Assembly (NCBI GenBank): GCA_964609825.1
Contig: CAZSSH010000010.1
Coordinates: 124,001 to 188,000, forward strand
Length of the DNA stretch: 64,000 nt
Direction of reading: 5' to 3'
DNA from: CAZSSH01 sp964609825
GTDB lineage: Bacteria > Verrucomicrobiota > Lentisphaeria > Victivallales > Victivallaceae
Part shown: positions 1 through 8,820 of the stretch, piece after piece
How positions within the stretch are numbered: the first letter of the stretch is position 1
Layout: each line of letters begins with the position of its first letter
Notes under the pieces: model-generated
What the model saw: only the letters and a program-made list of their open reading frames with translations
Database searches by the model: none
Told to the model about the DNA's origin: nothing
Position numbers and translations under genes: made by a program

Positions 1-2
1 TG

Positions 3-65
3 ATGTTTGTTTTTTCGTTAATCTCGGCGATCTGGGTTTGCCGCAAAGCTTTGGGAAAGAAATAA
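3..65 (+). CDS. C-terminal tail of an upstream membrane protein (partial)
   Basis: An open frame runs in from the window edge and stops at TAA 63-65, four bases before the next start codon. The visible 20 residues are a hydrophobic stretch (FVFSLISAIWV) followed by a basic end (CRKALGKK), which is typical of the last membrane helix of a polytopic protein. Given the glycan genes that follow it could be a flippase or polymerase, but too little is visible to name it. It may also be a chance open frame. Confidence 0.35.
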   Translation: MFVFSLISAIWVCRKALGKK

Positions 66-68
66 GCG

Positions 69-1268
69 ATGAAAATTTTGTTGGGAGGCATTCCGCTGGG
101 GTGCGATAATATCGGCGATGAGGCGATCATTGCTTGTGTCATCGGGATTGTCAAACGCTTGGCGCCTGGTGCCGAACTCACTGTGGCAACACGTGATATG
201 GCCGGGATTCGTAAAAAATTCGGTGTCGAGGCGGCTCCGTTGTTCGGCTTTGACCGGGAGAATACCCTCGCGATGTTTGCCGAGGAAGTCAAAAAGCATG
301 ACTGGTATATTTGGGCCGGAGCAACCGGACTCTCGGATTATCCGGAGATGAGTTGCGATTTGTTGGAGACTGCCCAGGCCGCCGGTGTACGCACGCTGAT
401 TTGGAATGTCGGGATGAATGACTCTTTGAACCCCGCCTATTTCAAACTTTCCGGCAAAAAACTGCTGTTGGCCTCTTGTCTGAAGAAATTCTTTTTTTAT
501 GATATTCGCCCTGCGTGGGAGCGCCGTTTAACTTCGCGGACCCGCCGTCGTCTGGCGCGGGTGGTCGGCCGCTGTGAGTTGATCGTCTTGCGGGACCCCG
601 ATTCGCTGGCGGAGTTGCGGAAATGCGGCAATTTCCCGCAGGCATGCGTCGGCGCTGATTCGGCAATATTACAACAATCGACTCCTGAAGATGCTTTGCC
701 GTGGCAGTCTCCCGAAGAGCGTGAAACGTTTATGAATGGCCGGCAGCGGGTGGCGCTTTGTCTCTCGGCGCAGAGCCCGGTCGGCGAGATTGATAAATTT
801 GCCGCCTGGATAGATCGGGCGATAGCTGCCGCCCCGGATATTTTGTTTGTGATGATCCCGATGAATCCTTTGACCGATCATGCCGTGATGGCCGGGCTGC
901 AAGCCAAGCTCAAGCGGCCGGAGGCGACGCTGCTGCTGCGTTTTATTGAGCCCGAGGACGTGCAAACTGTAGTCGGGTGTTGTCATCTGGTCATCAGCAG
1001 CCGCTTGCATCTGATGATTTTGGGGTTAAATAAACTGGTGCCGGCAGTCGGGATCGAGCGGGGAAGCAAGATTCGCAGCTTTTTGACGCCGTTCGGTCTG
1101 GATTGTTGCGGCACAACCGACAAGATCGATTTTGAGTATCTTACTCAAAGGATGCAACAATTGCTGGCTGAGCCGGATTTTGCGGCCAAGGCCGGGGGTG
1201 TCCGTGAGCGGTTGATGCAATCTTTGGCCGCCGCCGAGCACAAATTATCCGTGTTGCTGCAACGCTGA
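69..1268 (+). CDS. Polysaccharide pyruvyl transferase family protein
   Basis: A 399-residue protein of the WcaK/AmsJ/CsaB-like polysaccharide pyruvyl transferase family. The family adds ketal-linked pyruvate from PEP to cell-surface glycans, although many members have untested substrates. Visible hallmarks are the N-terminal GCDNIGDEAI segment (family pattern N-x-GD) and the C-terminal SSRLHLMILG segment, the conserved Arg-His region of the GT-B-like fold. No signal peptide or membrane helix is seen, so it is cytoplasmic. The start at ATG 69 lies four bases after the preceding stop, suggesting translational coupling; the Shine-Dalgarno sequence is weak. Its stop is only a few bases from the convergent glycosyltransferase. 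The glycan substrate cannot be told from the sequence. Confidence 0.8.
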   Translation: MKILLGGIPLGCDNIGDEAIIACVIGIVKRLAPGAELTVATRDMAGIRKKFGVEAAPLFGFDRENTLAMFAEEVKKHDWYIWAGATGLSDYPEMSCDLLETAQAAGVRTLIWNVGMNDSLNPAYFKLSGKKLLLASCLKKFFFYDIRPAWERRLTSRTRRRLARVVGRCELIVLRDPDSLAELRKCGNFPQACVGADSAILQQSTPEDALPWQSPEERETFMNGRQRVALCLSAQSPVGEIDKFAAWIDRAIAAAPDILFVMIPMNPLTDHAVMAGLQAKLKRPEATLLLRFIEPEDVQTVVGCCHLVISSRLHLMILGLNKLVPAVGIERGSKIRSFLTPFGLDCCGTTDKIDFEYLTQRMQQLLAEPDFAAKAGGVRERLMQSLAAAEHKLSVLLQR

Positions 1269-1271
1269 CGG

Positions 1272-2258
1272 TTATCCGCGCTTAAGGCCGTGGAAAAAAT
1301 TGACCCACGGCATTTTGGTGCAGCGCAATCCGAGTTTGTGCGGGAAGCGGATGTTTTCGGGAACGGCCGGCAGTTGATTGGCGCGGTAAACGTCGGCAAT
1401 TAATTGTTGCAGCACGGCGCGAAAGTGACGCATCTTTTGGATGGTCGCATTGCGAATTAACTCCGGGGCGATCGGGTTGTCGGCAAAGCTTTTGACCGCC
1501 GCCGCCACCGCCGCCGGATCCGCTTCGACGGTTTTGACTCCAAAATCGGGAAACAGATAGTCGCGCCCGCCCAAATTGGGTGTGTTGACGATTGGAATGC
1601 CGCAGAGCAAATACTCGATGCTGACAAACATCGCCCCTTCTTCGCCCGATAGACACAACCCGCTTTTGGCTTTGGCAATGTGCTTGTACATGGCTCGCGA
1701 TGAAACATTTTCGAGCCTGGTGGCGTGACGCAAGGCGGCCAAGACTTCGTCGGCGTACGGTTTCTCGCGCTTGTGATAATCGCCGATTAAATAGAGCGAG
1801 GCTATGTCGCGCGCGAGCATATGGCGCTTAAAGGGCGCGATTCTCGCCACATAAATGGCATCAAACTCTTTGGGTATGTTTACAATCGGATATTTATTCT
1901 CATCCACAAACGCATTTTGGTGGCAAAATACGCTGTGGATGCCCAAGCTGTTGAGTTTGGTTTCTTCGGCAGGACTGTTGGCCAATACGGTAATCACCAG
2001 TTGCGGGCACTCGACTTGGATTTTTCGGAGTTTTTCGGCAAAGGGCAACGCCATATTGTCCGTCTCGTGCTGCCAGCCCAATTGCAAAAACAAATATACT
2101 TTGGGATATCGCTTAAAGTGGCGGCAGAACTCTGCCGCATTGCCCGTAAAATCGCTGTCGTAAGCAAACACAATCATCGGCTTTCGGCTTAAAACATAAC
2201 AGGGAAGATAATTTCCCATAATGGCCGAGCGGAGAAAATATTTGATTTTGAGCAGCAT
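1272..2258 (-). CDS. GT-B glycosyltransferase (GT4-like)
   Basis: A 328-residue protein with the features of a retaining GT-B glycosyltransferase. The second Rossmann domain has an IYVARIAPFKRHMLA segment, the usual 'grip' after the nucleotide-sugar loop. A later GEEGAMFVSIEYLLCGIPIV segment corresponds to the E-x7-E donor-binding motif of GT4 enzymes. The N-terminal part (about residues 1-120) is divergent. A GGAG sequence eight bases ahead of ATG 2258 supports the start. It heads a minus-strand group after the lipoprotein at 2280, with a 21-base gap. The sugar and acceptor are unknown; context suggests surface glycan assembly. Confidence 0.75.
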   Translation of the reverse strand: MLLKIKYFLRSAIMGNYLPCYVLSRKPMIVFAYDSDFTGNAAEFCRHFKRYPKVYLFLQLGWQHETDNMALPFAEKLRKIQVECPQLVITVLANSPAEETKLNSLGIHSVFCHQNAFVDENKYPIVNIPKEFDAIYVARIAPFKRHMLARDIASLYLIGDYHKREKPYADEVLAALRHATRLENVSSRAMYKHIAKAKSGLCLSGEEGAMFVSIEYLLCGIPIVNTPNLGGRDYLFPDFGVKTVEADPAAVAAAVKSFADNPIAPELIRNATIQKMRHFRAVLQQLIADVYRANQLPAVPENIRFPHKLGLRCTKMPWVNFFHGLKRG

Positions 2259-2279
2259 GGATCAGCTCCGGCAGATTGG

Positions 2280-3137
2280 TTACTGCTGTTGACTGGAAAT
2301 GATCCCGGCGGCGTCCGCGGCATGGGCGGCAGGGAGCCCCGCAGGAGGAACTCCGGCGGATTGCACCTCCTGCATCAACTTTTGATCGTCACGGTCATCC
2401 TTGGCTTTGATGGCTTTGGCAACTTTGACGGCTTTGGCGGGGACTTGCGCCTCAGCAGCCGATTCGGCTTCCGGTGTTGCCGCGGTTTTGTTCGGGACGA
2501 TGACGGGAACGACGGCTCCGGTCGGCACCTGATTGACCGATACCACCGGTGAGGCTACGATCGGTTTGGGAGCGGGTGCGGATGATGTGACCGGAGTTGC
2601 CGGAGCAACGGCGGGTTGCGCGGCGGGAGCGGCGGTACTGTCGGTGGGAGCCGCTTCCGTGGTTGCCGGGGCAGCCGGAGCTTGCATATGATTGATTTCT
2701 TCGATAATCTTCTTACGATCTTCGGCAGCCTTGTTTTTGGCAGCTTCCATCGCCGGCTCCTGCGGCAGGGGCTCCAGCTTGATTTTGATGTTGTTTTCCT
2801 TGAGCTCCCAAGCCCCGTTGGAGAAAAGACCGAACATCGGGAAAATCAGGATCGAACTCCACGCGTCAATTTTGCCGGTGGAGCTTAATTGATAATCCAC
2901 CACATACAATGACTCTTTGTATCCCGGCTTATAGACGCTGAGCAAAAATTCGCGGCCGGTACGGGTCTCGATAAACTGCGGCGACCGGCTGGGGTACTGG
3001 ATCCCGTTGGCAATGACGGTGGCATCATCGGGGTCGGTGGTGACGGTGACGATCTGGTAGCCGCGGTTGTAAAACGAGCAACCTGAGAGCATGACCGAGA
3101 CGGCAATCAAACTGGCCAAAAAGATGTTTTTGTACAT
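2280..3137 (-). CDS. PEGA-like lipoprotein with Ala/Pro-rich tail
   Basis: A 285-residue predicted lipoprotein. The signal peptide ends in a lipobox (MLSGC, lipidated Cys about residue 20). Residues of about 30-75 resemble a PEGA-type beta domain (VTTDPDDATVIANG, then a VYKPGY segment), found on surface or periplasmic proteins of many bacteria. From about residue 140 the chain becomes a low-complexity Ala/Pro/Thr linker, so it probably spans space between membrane and wall or partner. Its ATG overlaps the stop of the upstream membrane protein (TAATG), so the two are translated together. Exact function is not recognisable. Confidence 0.7.
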   Translation of the reverse strand: MYKNIFLASLIAVSVMLSGCSFYNRGYQIVTVTTDPDDATVIANGIQYPSRSPQFIETRTGREFLLSVYKPGYKESLYVVDYQLSSTGKIDAWSSILIFPMFGLFSNGAWELKENNIKIKLEPLPQEPAMEAAKNKAAEDRKKIIEEINHMQAPAAPATTEAAPTDSTAAPAAQPAVAPATPVTSSAPAPKPIVASPVVSVNQVPTGAVVPVIVPNKTAATPEAESAAEAQVPAKAVKVAKAIKAKDDRDDQKLMQEVQSAGVPPAGLPAAHAADAAGIISSQQQ

Positions 3138-4864
3138 TATATTTTCCTCATATTAAATTGGTAGCGTTTAAAAGTTATCACCAATGTTAAAATAACACAA
3201 ATCAGCGAAATTGCAAATGAAATTTTCTGTGCGCGGGTATTGATATAACTAATTTCGATCATTTGACCCGAAAAGGCTTGAGGAATAACCACTTCAAAAT
3301 TGCCTTGTGTCAATCTGATCTCAATGGGCGTCGCACCGGAGCGGGCGGAGTAACCCCAATAGGGGGTGATCGGCAGCGTCAGGCTGCCCGCGGTTTTAAG
3401 ATCGCGGATATCCAGCAGATATTTGCCGTATTCGCCGGGGGTGAACGTGACCGATCCGGCCGCAAAGTTGCCGAGCGGCGTGACCGCGGGTTTGCTTTCG
3501 CGCAAAGTGGCAAGCTTGACCCCTTGCGGCAGATAATGCTGGCCGCTTGCCGAGTAAAGCTGGACCATATCACGGTCAAAGGTTTGAAACATTTGTTTTT
3601 CGTGAGTCTTGGCGGCATAGACATAGGCAATGTTGAAGAACCAGGCAAAACCGCAGCCGCAAATCAGGATGTACGACCAAAACCGCTGTTTTTCGCTGCG
3701 GTTGCGGGTCAGCCGCTCCAAAATCAAGCCGCCGCCGAGCGCTCCAAAGGCGGTTGCCAAAAGATAAAAACGCCACGGAAATTGGATGGATGCCAATACG
3801 CGCATCATGCCTTCCCACGGTAAAAAATTGGTGGCGCACAAAAGTGAAACGCCGGCCGCGATCAGCATATGATCGGCATAGACCTGACAGGCGTCGCTGC
3901 CGCGGCGGGCCAAGCGCAACCGCTGCACGGCGACGATGACGAAAATCATGCCGATCCCCGGTGGTATCCAGTTTTCGAGCTTCATATAAGGGAGCTCCAA
4001 AAAGAGCCGGGTGACAGGTACCATAAAATCGGCAATCGGGGAAGCCATGGTTTGACCGGTCAGGTTAAACTTGAGATGTCCCAGCTGCTCAAACATGGGA
4101 ACAATGCCGAAGGCGGCAATCCCGGCAGACAATATGCCAGCAAAAATCAGGTAGCCGACGCGCCGGATGTCCTTAAAAAAACGGATGAAATTGAGGCCAA
4201 TGAGGAGCAAAGTCGCCAGACTCATCAGTACAAACGAGATTGAGTGGGCGTAGAAAAGTCCGGCGAAACCGAGCGTCAGCGGTAAAAAGTGGTAGGGCTT
4301 CTCATAAATAATATTGTATAAACCGAGCAAAATCCAGGGAATAAACAAAAAAGCCATGACTTCGCCGATCGCCGCGCGGTTAAACACGTCGGTGGCAAAA
4401 TAGCTGCTCCACACATAGAGCAATGCGGCGGCAAACCCGGCGAACCCGTTGCGGCCGCTGATTTTGTAGGCGGCGTAGTACATCGACCAGCCGGTCAGCA
4501 GTCCCCACGTGAGCAAAAAGAGTTTGTACGCCAGGATGATCGGCAGCCCCAGCGCGACCAGCAATGCGGGTAAAAATAAATAGATGTCGGAGTAAAAAAG
4601 CCCTGCGCCGTAGCCCATTTGGTTAATCGCGTCAAAGTTGATCCATGGCGGGATAAAACCGTGTTGAAACCCTTTGGCATCGCCGGCGATGCGCGAAAGG
4701 TGAAATCCGAGATCGTGTCCCGCCGGGATGCCCGGGTACAACAATTCGGCAAACCCGACAATAATAAGTCCGGTCAGGAAGGTAAAGTAAAATTTCCCGG
4801 TGCCGTATTTTTCGACCGTCCGGTCCCAGCACTGGATCACCGGCGTGATAAAGTTATATCTCAT
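3137..4864 (-). CDS. Polytopic membrane protein, PTPS-related family
   Basis: A 575-residue integral membrane protein with about ten or more hydrophobic helices, followed by a soluble C-terminal beta-rich domain (about residues 430-540) and a final membrane helix. The N-terminal third (PGIPAGHDLGFHLSRI, then FYSDIYLFLPALL) matches what I know as the '6-pyruvoyl-tetrahydropterin synthase-related' membrane domain. These proteins resemble GT-C/YfhO-type glycosyltransferases, with an acidic/His loop after the first helix; they are not pterin enzymes. It overlaps the upstream GT2 gene by ATGA and the downstream lipoprotein gene by TAATG. A plausible job is transfer of a polyprenyl-linked sugar made by the GT2 neighbour to an extracytoplasmic acceptor. 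That is inference from the gene pairing. Confidence 0.7.
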   Translation of the reverse strand: MRYNFITPVIQCWDRTVEKYGTGKFYFTFLTGLIIVGFAELLYPGIPAGHDLGFHLSRIAGDAKGFQHGFIPPWINFDAINQMGYGAGLFYSDIYLFLPALLVALGLPIILAYKLFLLTWGLLTGWSMYYAAYKISGRNGFAGFAAALLYVWSSYFATDVFNRAAIGEVMAFLFIPWILLGLYNIIYEKPYHFLPLTLGFAGLFYAHSISFVLMSLATLLLIGLNFIRFFKDIRRVGYLIFAGILSAGIAAFGIVPMFEQLGHLKFNLTGQTMASPIADFMVPVTRLFLELPYMKLENWIPPGIGMIFVIVAVQRLRLARRGSDACQVYADHMLIAAGVSLLCATNFLPWEGMMRVLASIQFPWRFYLLATAFGALGGGLILERLTRNRSEKQRFWSYILICGCGFAWFFNIAYVYAAKTHEKQMFQTFDRDMVQLYSASGQHYLPQGVKLATLRESKPAVTPLGNFAAGSVTFTPGEYGKYLLDIRDLKTAGSLTLPITPYWGYSARSGATPIEIRLTQGNFEVVIPQAFSGQMIEISYINTRAQKISFAISLICVILTLVITFKRYQFNMRKI

Positions 4865-5820
4865 TTTTTCTCCTTTAAGTCGGTTTCGATGTTATAGCGG
4901 GGCCGGCGCTTGACCTCGACATAGGTTTTGGCAATGTATTCTCCGATGACGCCGATGGAGAGCAGCTGAACGCCGCCAAAGAGCAGCATCAGCGCCACGA
5001 TCGAAGTCCAGCCGTCGACGGTATAGCCAAAAAATTTGACGTACAAAATACGCAGCAGCATCACCAGGCAAAAGAGCAGCGTCACCGCGCCCAAAATACT
5101 GATCATCCGGATTGGCCGGACGCTGAATGAGGTAATCCCGTCCCATGCGAGAAACAGCATTTTGCCGAGCGAATATTTGGTCGGACGGTCAGCCTTTTTG
5201 CGTTTGTAGAGCACGATTGACTGGCGGTAGCCCAAAAGCGGCACCATGCCGCGTAAATATACGTTGACCTCCTGATATGAGGACAAGGCCTGCAATGCAC
5301 GTTGACTCATCAACCGGAAATCGGCGTGATTGTAAACGGTTTTGACCCCCAGAAACTCCATGAGCCGGTAAAAGCTCTCAGCGGTAAAACGTTTGAAAAA
5401 CGAGTCGCTCGTCCGATCGGAGCGCACCCCGTAGACAATATCGTTGCCCAGATAAAACTCTTTGACAAATTGGTCGATAACATCAATGTCGTCCTGTAAA
5501 TCGGCGTCGATGGAGATGGCCGCGTCGGCGTTGTCCTTGGCATTCAATAAGCCGGCCAGCAAGGCATTTTGGTGGCCGCGGTTGGCGGCGAGCTTGAGTC
5601 CGGAAATTTGCACCGGATGGCGTTGATTGAGGCTGCAAATGATTTCCCAAGTGCGGTCCTTGGAGCCGTCATCGACAAAGAGCAAAAAGCTGTCCGGCAA
5701 AATCAGCTGTTGCGCAACCAGCGAGTCAAGCTTGGCAAGCAATTGATCGGCCGAGCGCTCAAGAATCACTTCTTCGTTATAGCAAGGGACAACGATGCAA
5801 ATTTTTTTGATTGTATCCAT
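4861..5820 (-). CDS. Family 2 glycosyltransferase, GtrB/DPM-like polyprenyl-phosphate type
   Basis: A protein of about 319 residues with an N-terminal GT-A catalytic domain: IVVPCYNEEVIL, LFVDDGSKDRTW, and SIDADLQDD (the D-x-D-like metal/nucleotide site). Two C-terminal membrane helices follow (about residues 230-290), then a basic tail. This is the layout of GtrB/dolichyl-phosphate-mannose synthase-like enzymes, which load a sugar onto undecaprenyl phosphate. I chose the second ATG (5820): AAGGAG touches the first ATG (5832) directly but lies 12 bases ahead of the second. The four-base overlap with the PTPS-related membrane protein suggests a donor-synthase and transferase pair. Confidence 0.85.
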   Translation of the reverse strand: MDTIKKICIVVPCYNEEVILERSADQLLAKLDSLVAQQLILPDSFLLFVDDGSKDRTWEIICSLNQRHPVQISGLKLAANRGHQNALLAGLLNAKDNADAAISIDADLQDDIDVIDQFVKEFYLGNDIVYGVRSDRTSDSFFKRFTAESFYRLMEFLGVKTVYNHADFRLMSQRALQALSSYQEVNVYLRGMVPLLGYRQSIVLYKRKKADRPTKYSLGKMLFLAWDGITSFSVRPIRMISILGAVTLLFCLVMLLRILYVKFFGYTVDGWTSIVALMLLFGGVQLLSIGVIGEYIAKTYVEVKRRPRYNIETDLKEKK

Positions 5821-5863
5821 AATATCAACCATCTCCTTTGTATTGCCGGGATGTTTTATCGGC

Positions 5864-6184
5864 TCACCGCCGGTATTCCTGATTTAGTTGGAGGATTGCT
5901 TTGATTTTTTGTTTGCAACCCTCGATATCGCTTGCTTTGGCCGCCGTACTCAACTCCCGGGCCAAACCGGAAACATCAGTGGCTCCCATATTGTCGCAAA
6001 ATCCGGTCAACGTATGCGAAACAAAGCGCAATATCCCAAAGTCCGGCTCGGACAGTTGCAATTGGACTTGCAACTGATCGCAGCATTGGTCAAAAGAAAT
6101 AAAAAAATCAGTTAAGATTTCGGCCGCTTCGTCGTCAGTGAGCCCCAGTGTCGCTTTTAAGTAATCGATAATTTTTTGTTTCAT
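5864..6184 (-). CDS. Histidine phosphotransfer (HPt) domain protein
   Basis: A single-domain protein of 106 residues. The segment RFVSHTLTGFCDNMGA contains the phosphoacceptor His (about residue 57) with the H-x-L-x-G spacing of HPt four-helix bundles. The rest is amphipathic helix. It begins 17 bases after the stop of the SpoIIE/receiver protein and has no clear Shine-Dalgarno sequence, so it is probably translated by coupling. It could pass phosphate to or from the receiver of its neighbour, or link to the hybrid kinase at 58740-60965, whose own chain ends in a receiver without an HPt. Partner choice is inference. Confidence 0.75.
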   Translation of the reverse strand: MKQKIIDYLKATLGLTDDEAAEILTDFFISFDQCCDQLQVQLQLSEPDFGILRFVSHTLTGFCDNMGATDVSGLARELSTAAKASDIEGCKQKIKAILQLNQEYRR

Positions 6185-6201
6185 AAGTCGTAGATAAAAA
6201 T

Positions 6202-7794
6202 TTAATTTCCAGTTTCGTTAAGGACAAACACCGCTTCGTTGATGCCGTCATATGAGCGGTAGGTGATGCTTTTGGCAATCGACTGCAAAATAAAGATCCC
6301 GCGTCCGGATGTTACCAGATTGGGATCATCGCTGTCTTGGCTTTTGCTTTGATCGCCTTGGTTTTGATGAGTGAAGTTCCATGGGGTGCCGCAATCGACA
6401 ATCCGGATTTCAAAGGTATTGCCGAGATTGCGCATGCTGACGTAAATCGGCGAGTCGTTGTCATTGCGCCGGTTGCCGTGGATGATGACATTGTTGAGAA
6501 ACTCATGCAGACAAAGCTCAATTTGCGCTTGTTGCTGCATATTGTCGGTCATCTGCGAAAACATGGAGGCGGTGCTGTCCACATAGGGGAGGCGGGCAGG
6601 GATGACTTTTTCGATAAAATCGCCCCGCCGGGGAATCCGCTTTTGAAAGGCAAGGATGGTGATGTCATCATTTTGCCGCTGATAGGCCAGCTGGCGGATT
6701 GAGTTCAAAATCCGGTTGGGGAGTAAAACCGCGTCGGTTTCGGCGGTAAGTTTGCCCAAGAGTTCATGAAATTGACCTTGCAGCAACGGCTGCTGCGACT
6801 CATCCTCCATATGCAGCACCCCGTCGGTCATGGCGACAAAAACGCTGTCATCAGCAAAATCATACTCGAGGTTATCTTTGGCAAGGTAACGGGTGCTCTC
6901 AAACCAGCCCAATGGCGGCCCCTCGGAGGCGCTCTCCAACTTGGTAATTTCCCGCCGGGCAGGGGAGCAGCAAAGTAAGGGCAAATGGCCGGCGTTATGC
7001 AGCGACAGATGGTTTTTGTCAAAATCGACAACGACCGCCATTGCGGTCAGATATACATTGTTGCGGACTTTGCGGCAGACAAAACCGTTGAGCTCGTTGA
7101 GAATGTCGTTGGCGGTGATTTCCGGCTTCTCCGCCAACAAGTCCTTGAGAAATTTTTGCAGTGTGGACATGTAAAGCGCGGCCGAGATCCCGTGCCCGGA
7201 AATGTCGCCGATAAAAAACAAATAGCGGTTGCCAGATATTTTAACAATATCAAAAATATCACCCGATGCCAGCAGCGCCGGAACGTAAAGCGAGCCTGCG
7301 ACCACGTTGTCATCGGCAATGCACCAGGGGGGCAGAAACAGTTTCTGCAAATGTCCGGCAATCCGCAATTCTTCCTCGATCCGCAAAATTTTAAGTTTGT
7401 CCATCTGGCGCAGTTTATGCGCTTGGGTGACTTCCATAATTTTGCGGGTCAAGGTATCGCGGTCGATTTTTTTGTCGAGATAAAATGTGAAAGGATCCCA
7501 AGAGATTTGCTCGAGCATGGTTTTGCTCATTTCGTCACCCATGCCGGTCAAAAAGATGATCGGGCGCTCAAGATCAACCTGACGAATGAGTTTGCGAAGC
7601 TCAAAACCGGAAATGCCGGGCATCAAAACATCCAAAAGTACGACATCAAAGAAATGTTTTTTAAATGTTTGCAGCGCTTTGAGGGCATTGCTCTCGGTGG
7701 TGAGCTCAAAATTACCGTTGCGCAAGCAACCTTTGATGATGGCCAGATTGGCTACGGCATCGTCGACTGCCAACACTCGTATATTATCCGCCAT
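6202..7794 (-). CDS. Receiver - SpoIIE/PP2C phosphatase - anti-sigma kinase fusion
   Basis: A three-domain regulator of about 530 residues. Residues 6-120 form a CheY-like receiver (AVDDAVANL, phosphoacceptor Asp about 55 in LLDVLMPGISG, LTGMG). The middle (about 165-370) is a SpoIIE-type PP2C serine phosphatase with FIGDISGHGISAAL. The C-terminal 130 residues are a GHKL ATPase of the RsbW/SpoIIAB kind (ELCLHEFLNNVIIHGN). Such proteins control a sigma factor or other target through an anti-sigma-factor antagonist; no such partner is in the window. AAGGGAGAAGAT places the start at ATG 7794 rather than further upstream. It is followed by the HPt gene, which may supply or drain the receiver. Confidence 0.85.
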   Translation of the reverse strand: MADNIRVLAVDDAVANLAIIKGCLRNGNFELTTESNALKALQTFKKHFFDVVLLDVLMPGISGFELRKLIRQVDLERPIIFLTGMGDEMSKTMLEQISWDPFTFYLDKKIDRDTLTRKIMEVTQAHKLRQMDKLKILRIEEELRIAGHLQKLFLPPWCIADDNVVAGSLYVPALLASGDIFDIVKISGNRYLFFIGDISGHGISAALYMSTLQKFLKDLLAEKPEITANDILNELNGFVCRKVRNNVYLTAMAVVVDFDKNHLSLHNAGHLPLLCCSPARREITKLESASEGPPLGWFESTRYLAKDNLEYDFADDSVFVAMTDGVLHMEDESQQPLLQGQFHELLGKLTAETDAVLLPNRILNSIRQLAYQRQNDDITILAFQKRIPRRGDFIEKVIPARLPYVDSTASMFSQMTDNMQQQAQIELCLHEFLNNVIIHGNRRNDNDSPIYVSMRNLGNTFEIRIVDCGTPWNFTHQNQGDQSKSQDSDDPNLVTSGRGIFILQSIAKSITYRSYDGINEAVFVLNETGN

Positions 7795-7973
7795 ATCTTC
7801 TCCCTTTGAACTCCCGACCAATATTTACCAATACAATATAACACCGCAAAATTGAAAATTCAATTGTTTTACGCTACGAAAAAACCAAAATTGTTTTTTT
7901 TTTGAAAAAAAGTCGCAATTGAGGGCCAGAGACCGGTTTGCGAGGCGAAAAAACTTAAAAATCAGGGTAAAAA

Positions 7974-8005
7974 AAATCCCCTCTGTTTTGCAACAGAGAG
8001 GATTT
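7974..8005 (-). terminator. Rho-independent terminator of the 8018-8698 gene
   Basis: A near-perfect stem (7977-7987 pairing with 7992-8002, one mismatch, four-base loop). On the minus strand it is followed by a run of eight T, 13 bases downstream of the stop codon at 8018. Confidence 0.8.
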
Positions 8006-8017
8006 GGTTTGAGTCAA

Positions 8018-8698
8018 TTATCCGACGATGCTGTTTCTGCGGCGACGGAGAGCGGCAACGCCGCCGACCGCCATCGAGCCCAAGGCCAACGCGGCAACTA
8101 CGCCCGGAAGCGGTTGACCCATGGTGGGTTCGCCGCCGATGGCAACGAACTCAATCGAGCCGTAACCGGAGTACCCGAAGTTGATACGGGTCTGGCCGTA
8201 CACGTCAACAGTGTTATCCTGTCTGGATTGCAGCTGACCGTAGGCGGTGGAAACCGGGCCGACCGAGTCGCCGATGGTGCCGGTCGTGCGGTTGGTGATC
8301 CAAAAGCTCACTTCGTCGCCGGCATTGAAGTCGCCGACGTAGTAGGCCGGGGTGCTGAAAGTATGACGGGTACCGTCCCAGTTGTCGAAGCCGCCGTCAT
8401 AAACGACATCTTTGCTGGCACCGGTACCGTAGCTCACCGCACCGGTCGCAGTGTTGACCGCGCCGTAGTTGCCGGCAGTCATATTGGCAAGGCTGTTGAG
8501 GTCCGGCAAATTGCCCCACTTATTGGAAGCGAAGCTTGAGAACCACAAACTCCCGCCCTGAGTAACTTTAATCGTAATATAATCCGCCGATTCCCAAGGC
8601 TGTGCCGTCGGATTCGGTGTATTGACCAATGTATATTGGAGAGCGGCATAGCACGATGTGCTAACAACGAGTGCAAGTAACGCAAGTAACTTTTTCAT
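8018..8698 (-). CDS. Exported protein with C-terminal QPLP / helix / Arg anchor
   Basis: A 226-residue secreted protein of unknown function. A short signal peptide (KKLLALLALVVSTSCYAA) leads a beta-rich, Gly/Ser/Asn-rich body. The C-terminus has GQPLPGV, a small-residue membrane helix, and RRRRNS. That tripartite tail resembles PEP-CTERM-type sorting signals, but with QPLP in place of the usual VPEP. The motif FNAGDEVSFWITN is shared with the next two proteins (FKAGDRIAFWA), so the three are a diverged family. The start is placed at ATG 8698, after a GGAGGGAACAAATT ribosome site. It has its own terminator and 122 bases upstream before the next gene. Confidence 0.7.
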   Translation of the reverse strand: MKKLLALLALVVSTSCYAALQYTLVNTPNPTAQPWESADYITIKVTQGGSLWFSSFASNKWGNLPDLNSLANMTAGNYGAVNTATGAVSYGTGASKDVVYDGGFDNWDGTRHTFSTPAYYVGDFNAGDEVSFWITNRTTGTIGDSVGPVSTAYGQLQSRQDNTVDVYGQTRINFGYSGYGSIEFVAIGGEPTMGQPLPGVVAALALGSMAVGGVAALRRRRNSIVG

Positions 8699-8820
8699 AA
8701 TTTGTTCCCTCCTCATTTATATAATTTATATAATATCAACTATTTTTGTATTTCTTTTGGTATTAATATATACCGTAAATACAATATTTCAAGCGAATTA
8801 ATTACTTTTTATTGTAATTA

